From Cricetomys ansorgei (taxonomy: Eukaryota; Chordata; Mammalia; Rodentia; Nesomyidae), in contig JAMJFZ010001815.1 of NCBI GenBank assembly GCA_026225945.1, positions 17,367,001 through 17,431,000 of the forward strand: a stretch of DNA of 64,000 nt, given 5' to 3'. Within the stretch, counting starts at the first letter, position 1, and every line of letters starts with the position of its first letter. Both the position numbers and the translations under genes were made by a program. Positions 49,624 to 58,572 of the stretch are shown in pieces. The notes beneath the pieces are model-generated. The model searched no databases and was not told the origin of the DNA. It saw nothing but the letters and a program-made list of their open reading frames with translations.

Positions 49624-50361
49624 GTTAAGGAAACTATAGAAATTGACAGGCAATAACTACCAATGATCTAAACTTCTTATGTGTGTCATTATACTGGCAA
49701 ACACTAATAAAACTCAAAAGTGATTCAAGGGGGGCCCTACATTGGATGAGGCTTTGCTGAACTAAACAGGGAAGCACTCTTGTCACATCCCCTACTTTCC
49801 CAACTCTCTTAACTTTTCACTCTTTTGCTGTATGCTATCTTTTCAAGGATATAAGAGAAGAAAACGGCCAGTTTACATTCACATTGAGAATGAATCCAAC
49901 TTGGTTACTGAGATACCTTGTTATTTAAGAAAAATATTACAAGAAAAATAATGAGAAGGCAAGGGTAAATTTGTCTCTGTTTGTGGTGAATACGTTAATT
50001 TTTAGCAAAGCAATGCAAACTTGAAATATTTTAACATTTTATTAATGATTATCTAAAAATTTGTTGATTTCAGTAAATCAGAGCATGGTTAGAGTTCATA
50101 TCTCTGAAGATACTAGATACGAGGAAAGAAGCAGAGGAGGAAAGGAATGGAGGAAGATTTCTTTCTAAATGTTGTGTGCACATCAGCAGAGATTCTAGCT
50201 ACTGGAAAAAAAAAAGGATTGAATGGACAAAGAATCAAGCACATAAAATGTGTGCTTCTTTTACTCTTACTAATAATGATATGTTACAAAACTTAAAATG
50301 TGACAATATAGTATTACTCAAAACATCGTATAAGAAAGGTCAAGGATAAGCTTTCTGTAAA

Positions 50362-50570
50362 ACTGGAGCTGGAGAGATGACTCAGGGTTAAGAGTGCTAA
50401 CTGCTCCTGTGAAGGCCCAGGTTTGATTCCCTAGCACCCACTTGGCAGTTGAGTAACATCTGTAACTCCAGTTCCAGGGGATCTGATGCTTCTTCTGACA
50501 TCTGAGACCTCCTGCATGTACATACGTACCTGTAGACAAATACAAATACACACGAAACAAAACAAGTGAT
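50362..50570 (+). mobile_element. B2 SINE
   Basis: GAGCTGGAGAGATGACTCAG, GGTTTGATTCCCTAGCACCC, TAACTCCAGTTCCAGGGGAT and an A-rich tail of ACGAAACAAAAC type. Confidence 0.9.
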
Positions 50571-51179
50571 TTCAAACATTTTCTAAAATGGATCAAATGT
50601 GTTCTAGAAGCATATTCTTATTATTTGATGAAAATTATATGGATGACTTGAATTTATAAGAAATAATCCAGGAAGATAGGGTTACTATGAAATATAGAAA
50701 GTTTAAACTTAGGTGAAAAAAAGTAAATTTACAAACACTATACAGAGAAAAATCTTTTTCTTGGAGTGATCTTAATAAAAACAGATAAATAACAGGAGAC
50801 ATAATTGTGAAGATTTTGAACTTTAGATACTTTTGCCAATTTGAACTACCAGTCTAGATTTGGACATGTTAGCACTGATTTCTCAATATTCCTTTGGAAA
50901 GTCATCAAGGATAAGGACTATACCTAGTTTTAGAATTAATTTGATAGTTTTGGTGTGAAATACATTGCTTGTCATAAACAATATAATGTAACCTTCCAAA
51001 CATGACCAAATGAAACATATGTGTACATATCATATATACATATCTGTATACATAGACTAGAAGATAACGTATGCATATATAAGCATATGCATGTATTATA
51101 GCACATGTGTGAAGTGTGAAATGTGAAATGTATACAGAGATATACACAGGGACACATGAAATAAATAGTAAAAGCTGGT
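50571..51179. other. Intergenic DNA with TATA/ATAC-rich low complexity
   Basis: A run of ATATACATAT and GTATACATAG units (51020-51150) gives spurious short frames. No gene. Confidence 0.6.
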
Positions 51180-53000
51180 AATTATCTTCTGAGGACAGAG
51201 TCCAGGGTGTACTGTCCTTCTTTTTGCTGTTGAGTCAAGGACAGCAAAGCTTTCCCACGGAACTCCATGCAGCCATGAAACAAAGTAATGCCCTCTTGGG
51301 TTGGCTTTGAATTGTGTTGTTGTCAGTGCCCAGAGACCCGATTCTCCTCATATAGTTCTTGTTATTCTTGACTGTGACCCCCTGAGGAAATCAGATGAGC
51401 CCCGGGTTACTATAGCCGTGTCTTGCTTGGCATATTTATCATCTACAAATCATCTGCTATAAATATACCTCAGCAGGATCATCATCAGGCCAGCTCAGTA
51501 GCCTGCAATTTATGAAGGTTATGGGAAACAGTGAAGGGTGAAGCGCTTTAAGAGTGGCTTCCCTTTCTGACCCAGCCCTGCAAACTACTTGAATTAAAAT
51601 GATCCCGGGAAAGAGTGCCCCTTTCCATTTAGGATTAAGCCTTTTAAAATTGTCCCTCTGGGTTGCTGTTCTTACTTCATGGTGTCATGACTTCAGGGAA
51701 TTCTAAGAAACATCCAAACCACAATGCAAAAGGATAATGCGAGAAGACACTGCTGTGTGAGAATTATAACTAACCCCACGCTATTTTATTTCTAGGTACA
51801 AACCATGCAAACGATGTTCTTATTCTTCGTTTTCATTGCCTATTTATCATGAATTTATATTTTTGCTTTGGGAAAAGTAACAGACTGATCCAAATGTCTT
51901 GCAAATATTATGACTGTTATCCTGAAAGTTGAAATAATGAAACATCTCTCTCTTTTGTACTGCAGAATAGTCCTCGATTTTTACAATGTGCTCACTATAC
52001 ACACTGTGTTTTGAACTTTGCATTCGATATATAAGACCCACTTTCTTTTCACACTCCCTTAAATGAATAAAAGCATTGTAATGAACCAAAAATGACACAA
52101 AACCAAAATGCCACCCAGGCTGCTTTCCCTGGCGATTTGTTCCTGGGAACATAGTTGAAGTCTGCTGGAGAGTGATTAACTGTTTCCCTTACAGGGTGTT
52201 ATTTAGGACAATTCTTGTCTAAAAGCGAAAGCCTTGAAGAGGGTCATTCTGTTACTATGCATTAAGATGTAAAGAGCCAAAGAGCCAATTTTAATATTTC
52301 AACAATTCTGGTGCATAAAAGATCATCAGCACCTTCCTATTTTCATGATAGCTCTCCTTTGAAAGTAGTGTTCTTGGCTTTGCAATTGCCCCAGGGGAGA
52401 GGAACAAGAAGAGGAATAAAAATGCAAATGAGAGAGTAGAGCAAATGATGGAAAATTGCTTCATTCAGTTTCACCTGACGCCCAGGCAACTCACCCTTAG
52501 GAAGACTCTCAGCTCAAGCGCATTACCCATTATGTGTCCTCCCGCCAGATCACCACACTATTCAAACACTTGTTTTGCAAACCACCAAGCGCATCTACAA
52601 GGAGAGACATAACTAGCAGGCGAACGACCAGTTGCAGCCTGCATCTGAAGCCTCTCTGGCACTTCTTCCGACATCTGTTCAGGAGGCAAAATAAACAATA
52701 AGTAAATAAAACGGTGGAGGCGTGTAGACATTTATCCTTTCTCCCCTTTTCCATGGACAACAACGGTAGCTATTCCTTGTTTCTTCCCATCACTTACCCA
52801 AACTTGCTACGAAGGGAAACTTGAAAAGGAATAAATGCATCGAGGAGCCAGAACGAATCAAAAGTTTAGACCCCACACTATTGTCCCATCGCCATGCAGA
52901 GAGGAAGGAACGCAGGACGCCTGACCTGAGTAGCCTGCACAGTGGTCCTGACAAAGCCACTTTCGAGCCAGAACAAATAAGATGTTAATTGCAGCCTGGC
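51180..53000. promoter_or_regulatory. Repeat-free flank upstream of the CpG island, candidate regulatory DNA
   Basis: No SINE, LINE or LTR is recognisable in about 1.8 kb next to the promoter, in contrast to the repeat-dense DNA before 51 kb, and base composition is less AT-biased. It includes a MEF2-like CTATAAATAT (51459-51468). Absence of insertions beside a developmental or neuronal promoter often marks constrained enhancers, but that is inference. No coding frame is supported here. Confidence 0.35.
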
Positions 53001-53008
53001 TCTGATTG

Positions 53009-53028
53009 AAAAAAAAAAAAAAAAAAAA
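53009..53028 (+). repeat. Poly(A) tract at the upstream edge of the CpG island
   Basis: A run of about 20 A residues ends where GC content rises sharply. Confidence 0.9.
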
Positions 53029-53554
53029 GGCAACCCCCCTCCCCGCCAAAAACTGTTGTTCCAGCTTCCAGCGGGAGGCTGGCATCAGTGGGAGCGGAGA
53101 TGCGGCCCCTCGGCTGAGGACTGGATCAGGGTTAAATCCCGGTGCTGAAATGACAGCTCTCCCGCTGCGGCAAGTCCGCGCTGAAAGGCAGGAGGAGACG
53201 GACACTCGAGCCCGGCGTCTCCCTCCTCGCCTTCCCGTCCTCCGCGCCCCCCTGCCTCTCCTCCCGGGGACTTTCTCCTACAGTTGCTGGCCGCCAGCCC
53301 CAGCGGTGGGAACCGAGGATGCGAAATCCTCCCAGACGCAGAAAGAGACCCGCTCTCTGGACGTGCTCGGCTTTGAGGAGCGGGGCGCCGGCTGCGCCGG
53401 AGCCCCGCGGAGCCCTCTCCCCCCCCTCCCTCTCTCCTTCCCTCCCTCCTCCCTCCCGCACCCGCCCGCGGAGGGGGGTGGGAGATGGGCGCCGGGTGGG
53501 GGCGGACTCCAGCCCCCGGGCACAGCGCTCCACCGGGGACGCGCGCAACCACGA

Positions 53555-53575
53555 GCGCGCGCGCGCGCGCGCGCG
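53555..53575. repeat. Alternating (GC)n tract
   Basis: About 21 bases of uninterrupted alternating G and C lie inside the CpG island. Such tracts favour left-handed Z-DNA under negative supercoiling. They are prone to length change and to sequencing error. Confidence 0.9.
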
Positions 53576-53777
53576 GGGATGCGCCGAGGAGGAGCGCGCG
53601 CGGCCCCCGGGGGGAAGATCGAGCGCCGCGCGCCGGCGCGCACGCCCCGACTCACGGCTTTACTATCTCGCGCCCTCGCGCGCCTCCCTCCCTCCTGGCC
53701 CGGCATTCAAACAGCCTCCCGACGTCGCCAGAGCAGGATTTTACCCCACAGCTCCTCGGTCCACTGGTACCTGGCAG

Positions 53778-53822
53778 GGACGAGGAGGAGGGGGAGGAGG
53801 AGGAGGAGGAGGAAGAGGAGGG
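53778..53822 (+). repeat. (GGA)n purine tract
   Basis: A mostly GGA-repeat purine strand of about 45 bases lies about 150-200 bases upstream of the CCAAT box. Polypurine tracts of this type can form triplex or G-rich structures. Confidence 0.85.
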
Positions 53823-53956
53823 CCGGAGGGGAGGGCGCACTGAGCAGCAGGCTCCAGCTCCAGCCTTGCCACCGGCCGGGAGCACTCCTGCCACCAAGCC
53901 CGCCGCCCAGCCGCCGCCGCCGCCGGCGGCCACTTCTCAGCGCTCTCTTGGCTTCT

Positions 53957-53983
53957 TGGCCAATCCGTTTGTTGGGGGCGGTG
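53957..53983 (+). promoter_or_regulatory. CCAAT box and GC box of the core promoter
   Basis: GGCCAATCC gives a canonical CCAAT (NF-Y) site at 53960-53964, and GGGGGCGGTG gives an Sp1-type GC box at 53976-53981. CCAAT boxes usually lie 60-100 bases upstream of transcription starts, which would place initiation near 54020-54065. The function is inferred from motif and position. Confidence 0.5.
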
Positions 53984-54185
53984 GATTTAGGCAAACACAT
54001 CTGCGCTCCTAATCCACTTCCATTTTTCCGTTTGTTGCTTCTGTGGAGTCTCCCTTCAGGGAGCCTCTCCCCGCCTCTCCTTTGGAGGCTTCATTCACTT
54101 GGATAAGGCGCAAGGCTCTGGCCGCTGGGGACAACCCCCCTCTTTTATTATTTTTCCTTCCTCCCCCTTTTTCTTTGCTTTTCGT

Positions 54186-54224
54186 ATGCGTGCATTTGCC
54201 CCCCCCCCCTATCATAAATCCTGA
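54186..54224 (+). promoter_or_regulatory. Upstream ORF 1 in ADGRB3 exon 1 (12 codons)
   Basis: ATG at 54186 opens a 12-codon frame that runs through the 11-C tract (54199-54209) and stops at TGA 54222-54224. Length change in the C tract would shift this frame. It counts as a uORF only if transcription starts upstream of it, which is likely but not shown. Confidence 0.45.
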
Positions 54225-54249
54225 TATTTGAAGCTGAGCCGAGGGGAAA

Positions 54250-54327
54250 ATGGGCAACGGTGATTGGGACCGAAGGGGAGTCTCTCCATCACTGTTGCTG
54301 GGACGCGTGCCTGTGCTGGTGTCTTAG
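54250..54327 (+). promoter_or_regulatory. Upstream ORF 2 in ADGRB3 exon 1 (25 codons)
   Basis: ATG at 54250 has A at -3 and G at +4 (AAAATGG), a strong initiation context. It opens a 25-codon frame ending with TAG at 54325-54327, before the exon 1 donor. With such a context it could strongly limit translation of the main frame. Conservation was not tested. Confidence 0.5.
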
Positions 54328-54360
54328 ACCAAGAGCCTCCCGGAGCTTTCGGAGTGGAAG

Positions 54361-55309
54361 GTAAGGAAGGGGGCTTAGGGGTCACCTCTGACTCGGGAGG
54401 GTCGCCCGGAAAGGCTCGGGCTCAGTTTTGGGAAAGGGAAGTCAAGGCTGTTGCTGGCGGATGGAGAGATTCTGGGCTTACTTCAACGCCGCAGTTGAAA
54501 AGTTAAGAGAAGTCTGATTTGGAAGAGCTATGTGGGAAGGTGTAAGGAGAGAGACCCAGATAATCTAGTAACGGTGCGTGATTGAGGTAATTTTACGGGG
54601 CGGGGTGGGGAGGTGTAGGTTAAAAGGAAGTTAGGATAGAGTAGGATTGGGTCTTCTATTGGGGGAAAAAAAATCAGTGGAGTGATGGCGCCGTCTATGT
54701 TCGGCTAAACTAAAGTGTCACCCAGAAGATCAGTTTTGAGAATAGCTAAACTCAGTGCTGGTTTGCCTCTCAGCAAGAGGTAGATAGCTAGATAAATAAA
54801 TAAATAAATGCATACAACATTCTGGAGACCTCGATGACCATCCCTTAGCCAACCCCTGGACCATTATTTTCCTTACACAGATACACATTTGTTTGAACAG
54901 GCCCTGCAGTGGGTGGGGGCAGTTCAATGATTCACATTTATTATTATTCAGAAGAAAACAAGACTTTGTACACCAAGGCTGAATAAAAATAAAGAGCGTT
55001 GCATGAAGGGTGCCTGCTCAAGAGAGATGTGATATCAGCTGTTTCCCACTCCTTCTAATCACTGATAAGCACAGTATTGCAGACATTCTCTGTCAAATAA
55101 ACACAAGCAAAAAGTACCGATTTTATAAGGAAAAGAAATACGACCTCCTTTTGAGTTCCCGATTATAAAATGAAGCCCCCTTTCATGGTTGGAATTCCTA
55201 ATTTAGACACTTACTGTCACATTGGTTTTTAACGCCTACACTCTATCCTGAAGAACACTGCGCAGACCTGCATTGCCTGCAAAGTGCTATACAGCACGCA
55301 CACACACAC

Positions 55310-55352
<43 letters not shown>

Positions 55353-55753
55353 ATTATTTCCAGATTTAAAAAAAACCACATATTTTTAATTTCTAAAAGC
55401 TCATTGCCTTTATTTTCTCAACTGAAAAGGCATTACTCATTGAGCTGTGTGTTTGAAAGAGAAAATGCTGTTCTGATAATCCTAGCAGTTCTGGTGTTAT
55501 TTTAAACTGCTGCTATATAGAGATTTACAGTTGGGGCTGTTTTGGCCTCCTCCAAGACATAATATTTGAATTATAATCTGTAAAATGCAGATCCATTCGG
55601 GGACTTTGGTCACTGGATTTGGGAGTGCATGCGTTGGTGTGTTATGCAATGGCAAACAAGAGGGTTTTATGCTTTGGTTCAAAGAGGACCAGACAGAGAA
55701 GACATGAAAACTCTTAACTGTCTATATGTCTGTCTGTCTGTCTCTGCTTCCAG
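54361..55753 (+). other. ADGRB3 intron 1
   Basis: This sequence lies between the donor at 54361 and the acceptor at 55753. It is mostly unique, moderately AT-rich DNA with a short AAAT repeat at 54793-54810, a CA microsatellite at 55295-55349 and a TCTG run that forms the acceptor's pyrimidine tract. I see no SINE in it. Confidence 0.5.
55295..55349. repeat. (CA)n microsatellite in ADGRB3 intron 1
   Basis: About 27 CA units with one CG interruption. Confidence 0.95.
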
Positions 55754-55921
55754 GACAGTGGAAGCGATTACAACCTAAAGCCTTTTAGAATTTAACTTGA
55801 CATCACTTTTGTCAGCTCAGAGGCTGAACAGAAAAAGCAGTGTCATTTATTCTGAGAAATAACTTCTTAAAGGTTAAAGCTGAAAAATATTCAAGTTATT
55901 TGGGGATAACAACTTATAGAG
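55754..55921 (+). other. Adgrb3: Probable non-coding exon 2 of ADGRB3
   Basis: A long pyrimidine tract containing TCTG repeats (about 55719-55750) ends in TGCTTCCAG, an excellent acceptor. A plausible donor (AG|GTAAAC) follows at 55921/55922; a poorer one (AAAG|GTTAAA) lies at 55872/55873. The 168-base interval has no ATG, which fits an untranslated leader exon. From memory the human gene also has its start codon in the third exon, about 3 kb from the transcription start, which matches this layout. No transcript evidence is available here. Confidence 0.55.
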
Positions 55922-57046
55922 GTAAACACAGTCAAGGATGCTTGGGTTCTGCAAGGCCAGGGCAAAAATAAATTATAAAGATGAGCTCTGGAGCACTTGT
56001 TTGAAAGAGAGAAATTCAGTAATTGGAATCAACTGGGGGGAAAATGATGCTAATGTTTTTCATCTGCCATGTGTAAATCCTAATGTACAAGAGCTAACTC
56101 TAGATAAAACAACCATAATTAAAAAAAAAAAAAATCTGAGACTGAAGAAAGCTCAGTTACTGCAGTTCTGGGATTTTTCCCCCCCTCTGACATCGCCTTT
56201 GGATTCAGATACTAATACAGCGATCCACTATGCATCCCAGGAGGGCATGTCATATGAAATGACTGCCTCAAATCCTTTACTCAGTGGTGATGCTGAACAT
56301 CTAGTCTTTCCTGTGCATCTACCCATCTGTGCCCTTTCCCAGGTGATGGCTTTCAATCCTATGAATCCACATCAATGTCGTTTTTTTTTTTTTTTTGCAC
56401 AGGAATTTCTCATTAGTTCACATGGTGGCCCCTGCAAAGGCAAGTAGGGGCATTTGAGAGATGATGTTCCATCTGGAACAGATGATCATTTGTGCTTTTA
56501 AAGCGGTGGCTATAATTTATCATGATTACTTTTCACATTTAAGAGAAAACAAATAATGCGATGACAGCTGCTTCCAGATTATCAGATTAGATTCTGTGTG
56601 ATGGTGTTTACTGCAGGCAGAGAGGACTGAGAGATAGGAAAGACTGTATAGCTAGAGTCAGTACCTCAGCAATTAACATGCAGATTACTGGTACTCAAAA
56701 AAACAAAACAAAACAAACCTGTTTTCCTACCTCACTTGATAAATGATAATGGATGTGCAGGAAATCCCAGTGAATGAATTAGGACATTCCTATTAATAAT
56801 CTATTAAATGTTATTTTTAAATTGAATGTTGAGAATTTGTCTACCATCTACCACGTGAGGGCGCTGTTCGCACAGCAACTGATAATTTCCTGGTTGTTAT
56901 TAAAAGAAAAAAAAAAATCACCTGCCCTTCTTTCAAAAAGGGCTTTTTACTGAAATCTTGAAAACAGCTGGCTGCAATATTGGAAGGGTTTTGTTTTTTC
57001 AATGCCTGTGGTCTTCTATATTTCACTTCCGTTGCCGTTTTTACAG
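55922..57046 (+). other. ADGRB3 intron 2
   Basis: Unique sequence separates the probable exon 2 from the first coding exon. It contains an open frame of 169 codons (55938-56447) without recognisable domains, A and T homopolymers near 56120 and 56379, and a CTCF-like motif at 56850-56868. No SINE or LINE was recognised, so much of it could be regulatory. Confidence 0.5.
56850..56868 (+). promoter_or_regulatory. CTCF-like motif overlapping an E-box
   Basis: ACCACGTGAGGGCGCTGTT closely follows the CTCF core pattern (CCAC, AGGGGGCGC-like centre, G/T-rich end). It also contains the perfect E-box CACGTG. It lies about 190 bases upstream of the coding exon. Occupancy cannot be judged from sequence. 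Confidence 0.5.
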
Positions 57047-57061
57047 GCCAAATGACATAGG
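57047..57061 (+). other. Adgrb3: ADGRB3 5'UTR portion of the first coding exon, with its splice acceptor
   Basis: A pyrimidine-rich run (57020-57044) ends in TTTTTACAG at 57046, a strong acceptor, and leaves 15 bases of leader before the ATG at 57062. A second AG at 57059-57060 could act as an alternative acceptor only one base before the ATG, but it lacks its own pyrimidine tract. The 15 bases contain a complete two-codon upstream ORF. The exon boundary is inferred from splice signals only. Confidence 0.75.
57052..57060 (+). promoter_or_regulatory. Two-codon upstream ORF (ATG ACA TAG) one base before the ADGRB3 start
   Basis: Seen directly: ATG-ACA-TAG at 57052-57060, one base (G) and then the main ATG at 57062. 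The upstream ATG has C at -3, a weak context; the main ATG has A at -3. If the acceptor at 57046 is used, every mRNA with this exon carries this minimal ORF. Ribosomes could pass it by leaky scanning, or terminate on it and restart at the main ATG. Any effect on translation is inference. Confidence 0.7.
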
Positions 57062-57818
57062 ATGAAGGCTGTTCGTAACCTGCTGATTTATATATTTTCC
57101 ACCTATCTCCTGGTTATGTTTGGATTTAATGCTGCCCAAGACTTCTGGTGTTCAACTTTGGTGAAGGGAGTCATTTATGGATCCTATTCTGTAAGTGAAA
57201 TGTTTCCCAAAAACTTTACAAACTGCACTTGGACACTGGAAAATCCAGATCCAACCAAATATAGCATTTACCTGAAATTTTCCAAAAAGGACCTTAGCTG
57301 CTCTAACTTTTCCCTTCTGGCTTATCAGTTTGATCATTTTTCCCATGAAAAAATAAAGGATCTTTTGAGAAAGAACCATTCTATAATGCAACTCTGCAGT
57401 TCAAAGAATGCTTTTGTTTTTCTACAATATGATAAAAATTTTATTCAAATACGTCGGGTATTTCCAACTGATTTTCTGGGATTACAGAAAAAGGGCGAAG
57501 AAGATCAGAAATCTTTTTTTGAGTTTTTGGTATTGAACAAGGTAAGCCCAAGCCAGTTTGGTTGCCATGTCTTATGCACTTGGTTGGAGAGCTGCTTAAA
57601 ATCAGAAAATGGGAGAACAGAATCTTGTGGAATCATGTATACAAAGTGCACCTGCCCACAGCATTTGGGAGAGTGGGGAATCGATGACCAGTCGCTGGTT
57701 TTGTTGAATAACGTCGTGTTACCCCTGAACGAGCAGACGGAGGGCTGCCTGACTCAGGAGCTGCAAACTACTCAAGTCTGCAATCTGACCAGGGAGGCCA
57801 AAAGACCACCCAAAGAAG
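57062..57818 (+). CDS. Adgrb3: ADGRB3 (BAI3) first coding exon, N-terminal 252 codons
   Basis: This exon encodes the N-terminus of adhesion G protein-coupled receptor B3 (brain-specific angiogenesis inhibitor 3), a synaptic receptor whose extracellular region binds C1q-like proteins. I recognise the protein from its start ([17 protein letters not shown]) through [19 protein letters not shown] and [10 protein letters not shown]. Residues 1 to about 25 are a hydrophobic signal peptide. Residues about 30-159 form the CUB domain, with Cys30, Cys55, Cys80 and Cys112 and N-glycosylation sequons at Asn51, Asn54, Asn82 and Asn105. A cysteine-rich segment follows. The frame is open to 57818, where AAG|GTAAGT is a consensus splice donor. 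The exon ends one base into a codon (phase 1), and the family protein continues with Glu there, which fits. Reading on into the intron adds 10 non-family residues and a stop at 57851-57853. The ATG has A at -3. The full receptor has about 1,520 residues, so only about one sixth is here. The Leu139 position may differ from other mammals. Confidence 0.97.
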
Positions 57819-58555
57819 GTAAGTGCCCAGAGAAAGGGGGAAATGGGTACTAGGGAGTGGGGGAGGGCTTGCTGGTTCTACTAAGCCTAATCATTGCTCC
57901 TTTAGACTGTCAACTTTGAAGTGTTTTGATTTGTGGTCTTCACTGTGGAAAGGCTCTTAAACTAGCTTTAGCCTTCATGACAGTTGAGACAAGCAGAGGA
58001 GATGGGCAGCTTAGCATCATGCTACAGAACTGTGGGGAGAATATTCATTCAGGAGAAGAGAGAAGGAAACGCGAAGCCAGTTGCGTTGGGGGTTGGTAAG
58101 GAAGAAAAAAGTATGCTTTTATTCAGGCTGCAGCCCAGGAGACATAGACATGCTCCAAATGTGAAATGAATATGCAGACTTCTTTCTGATCAAGTCCAGC
58201 AAATGCCCTGTCCCCTTCCTTTCACCAGTGTCCTATCCTCTCCCCTCTCCCCATGACTGAGGAAACACTCAACAGAAAGCCTATATGAACTCAGAGACTG
58301 CCTGTCACTGAAGACAGGAGAGATCAATTTCACCCAGGTCCTTATTTTTGTCTAAAGTATTTTGCACAATAAATCCCTAAGCACACTCTTTGGCCAGTCA
58401 AGAGAAACGTTTTGGAAGCCAGCATTTCCTGGAGCTCTGGCTCAGAAGTCACCAGCAGATGGGAGGGGGTGGTGGGAATTAAAACACATACAGGTTCTAT
58501 GTTACCTGAGTTTCCTCTTGCAAGGCTTTTCTTGCTCCTTTGTTGATATATGCAG

Positions 58556-58572
58556 AGAGAGAGAGAGAGAGA
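58556..58572. repeat. (GA)n microsatellite
   Basis: A short GAGA run followed by purine-rich DNA, within intron 3. Confidence 0.9.

Larger units (their letters stand above)
54030..54360 (+). other. Adgrb3: Probable non-coding exon 1 of ADGRB3 (start approximate)
   Basis: The 3' boundary is well supported: GTGGAAG|GTAAGG at 54360/54361 is a good donor at the downstream edge of the CpG island. The 5' end is a guess, placed 60-100 bases downstream of a CCAAT box at 53960-53964 and a GC box at 53976-53981; there is no TATA box. The exon holds two short upstream ORFs (54186-54224 and 54250-54327) and an 11-C run at 54199-54209. It belongs to the gene whose coding exon begins 2.7 kb downstream. 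Confidence 0.6.
53040..54420 (+). promoter_or_regulatory. CpG island promoter of ADGRB3
   Basis: This is the only strongly GC-rich and CpG-rich stretch in an otherwise AT-rich window. It holds many CG dinucleotides, an alternating GC run at 53555-53575, GGA repeats at 53778-53822, a CCG cluster near 53907-53930, and CCAAT and GC boxes at 53960-53981. It ends just after the exon 1 donor. A TATA-less CpG island is the usual promoter of a brain-expressed receptor gene. Open frames on both strands reflect the scarcity of AT-rich stop codons, not coding. Confidence 0.85.

Noticed and set aside
53006..54106. 366-codon plus-strand frame and several overlapping frames on both strands in the CpG island
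   Set aside because: Long frames on both strands are expected where GC content removes stop codons. The translation is low-complexity (Arg, Pro, Gly, Ala), starts in a poly(A) tract and has no domain; the region is a promoter and untranslated exon.
55872..55880. GTTAAA at 55873 as the exon 2 donor
   Set aside because: Weaker than GTAAAC at 55922; not excluded without transcripts.
57059..57060. AG at 57059-57060 as the coding exon's acceptor
   Set aside because: It lacks its own pyrimidine tract and lies 14 bases after a much stronger acceptor at 57046; kept only as a minor alternative.
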